Source: an uncultured Bacteroidales bacterium
GTDB taxonomy: Bacteria > Bacteroidota > Bacteroidia > Bacteroidales > P3
Assembly (NCBI GenBank): GCA_946540365.1
Contig: CAMNIH010000106.1
Span: forward strand, 1-5,955
Direction: 5' to 3'
DNA: 5,955 bases
Below, piece by piece: positions 5,762 to 5,955 of this stretch. Made by a program: the position numbers and the translations under genes. Position 1 is the first letter of the stretch, and each line of letters opens with the position of its first letter. Under the pieces are notes generated by a model. It was given only the letters and a program-made list of their open reading frames with translations, made no database searches and had not been told where the DNA came from.

Positions 5762-5955
5762 ATGAAAAAAATCATCAACACCCCCAACGCCCCCGCCGCC
5801 ATCGGCCCCTACAGCCAGGCCGTCCAAGCGGGCAACACGCTCTACATCTCGGGGCAGATCCCCATCAACCCCGCCACCAAGGAGGTGCCCGAAGGCATCA
5901 CCGCCCAGACCGAGCAGGTCTTCAAGAATATCAAGGCCATCCTCGACGAGGCCGG
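5762..5955 (+). CDS. ridA: RidA/YjgF family enamine/imine deaminase, N-terminal 64 codons (3' end outside window)
   Basis: The frame runs from ATG 5762 to the right edge. The protein begins [20 protein letters not shown] and continues with [11 protein letters not shown], the strongly conserved N-terminal block of RidA. Tyr17, the active-site tyrosine position in E. coli RidA, is present in IGPYSQ. The catalytic Arg and Glu would lie beyond the window. Family members are small cytosolic trimers of about 125 residues. They hydrolyse reactive enamines and imines (2-aminoacrylate, 2-iminobutanoate) released by PLP enzymes, to ketoacids and ammonia. An in-frame ATG at 5735 would add nine residues (MQLTKKQHN). 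It lies only 8 bases after the -7 element and lengthens the protein beyond the family start, so 5762 is preferred. Deaminase activity is inferred from family, and other Rid subfamilies remain possible without the C-terminal half. Confidence 0.93.
   Translation, partial: MKKIINTPNAPAAIGPYSQAVQAGNTLYISGQIPINPATKEVPEGITAQTEQVFKNIKAILDEA

Overview
The window looks like a piece of a GC-rich member of the Bacteroidota, most likely Bacteroidales. The evidence is two exact Bacteroidota-type -7 promoter elements (TAnnTTTG), A-rich leaders without Shine-Dalgarno sequences, and envelope protein architectures typical of the phylum. These are an alpha-2-macroglobulin with a helical N-terminal extension, and a PPC-like/OmpA fusion. 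The species cannot be named from sequence alone.

Layout: positions 1-3496 (minus strand) hold the N-terminal 1165 codons of an alpha-2-macroglobulin family protein whose 3' part lies beyond the window's left edge. Positions 3497-3737 are a repeat-filled spacer: an 8-bp tandem motif and two copies of a GC-rich hairpin, arranged as two near-identical units of about 78 bp plus a partial third. Positions 3738-5186 (minus) encode a complete 482-residue secreted protein with an OmpA-like C-terminal domain. Positions 5187-5761 are a divergent intergenic region with a promoter at each end and, between them, a 104-bp near-perfect palindrome built from 11-bp units, followed by a nested GC-rich hairpin. 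Position 5762 to the right edge is the start of a RidA/YjgF family gene on the plus strand.

How the genes relate: the OmpA-like gene and the macroglobulin gene share a strand, with the OmpA-like gene upstream. Both products have export signals, so they may form an envelope-protection pair: a protease-trapping macroglobulin and an envelope structural protein. Co-transcription is possible but not shown, because the 241-bp spacer contains hairpins but no clear terminator or strong second promoter. RidA is a cytosolic enamine/imine deaminase transcribed divergently and is probably unrelated in function.

The least ordinary content is the repeats. There are three structurally different repeat types in under 6 kb: the 11-bp-unit palindrome, the 8-bp-unit/hairpin array, and a third imperfect palindrome lying in frame inside the macroglobulin coding sequence.
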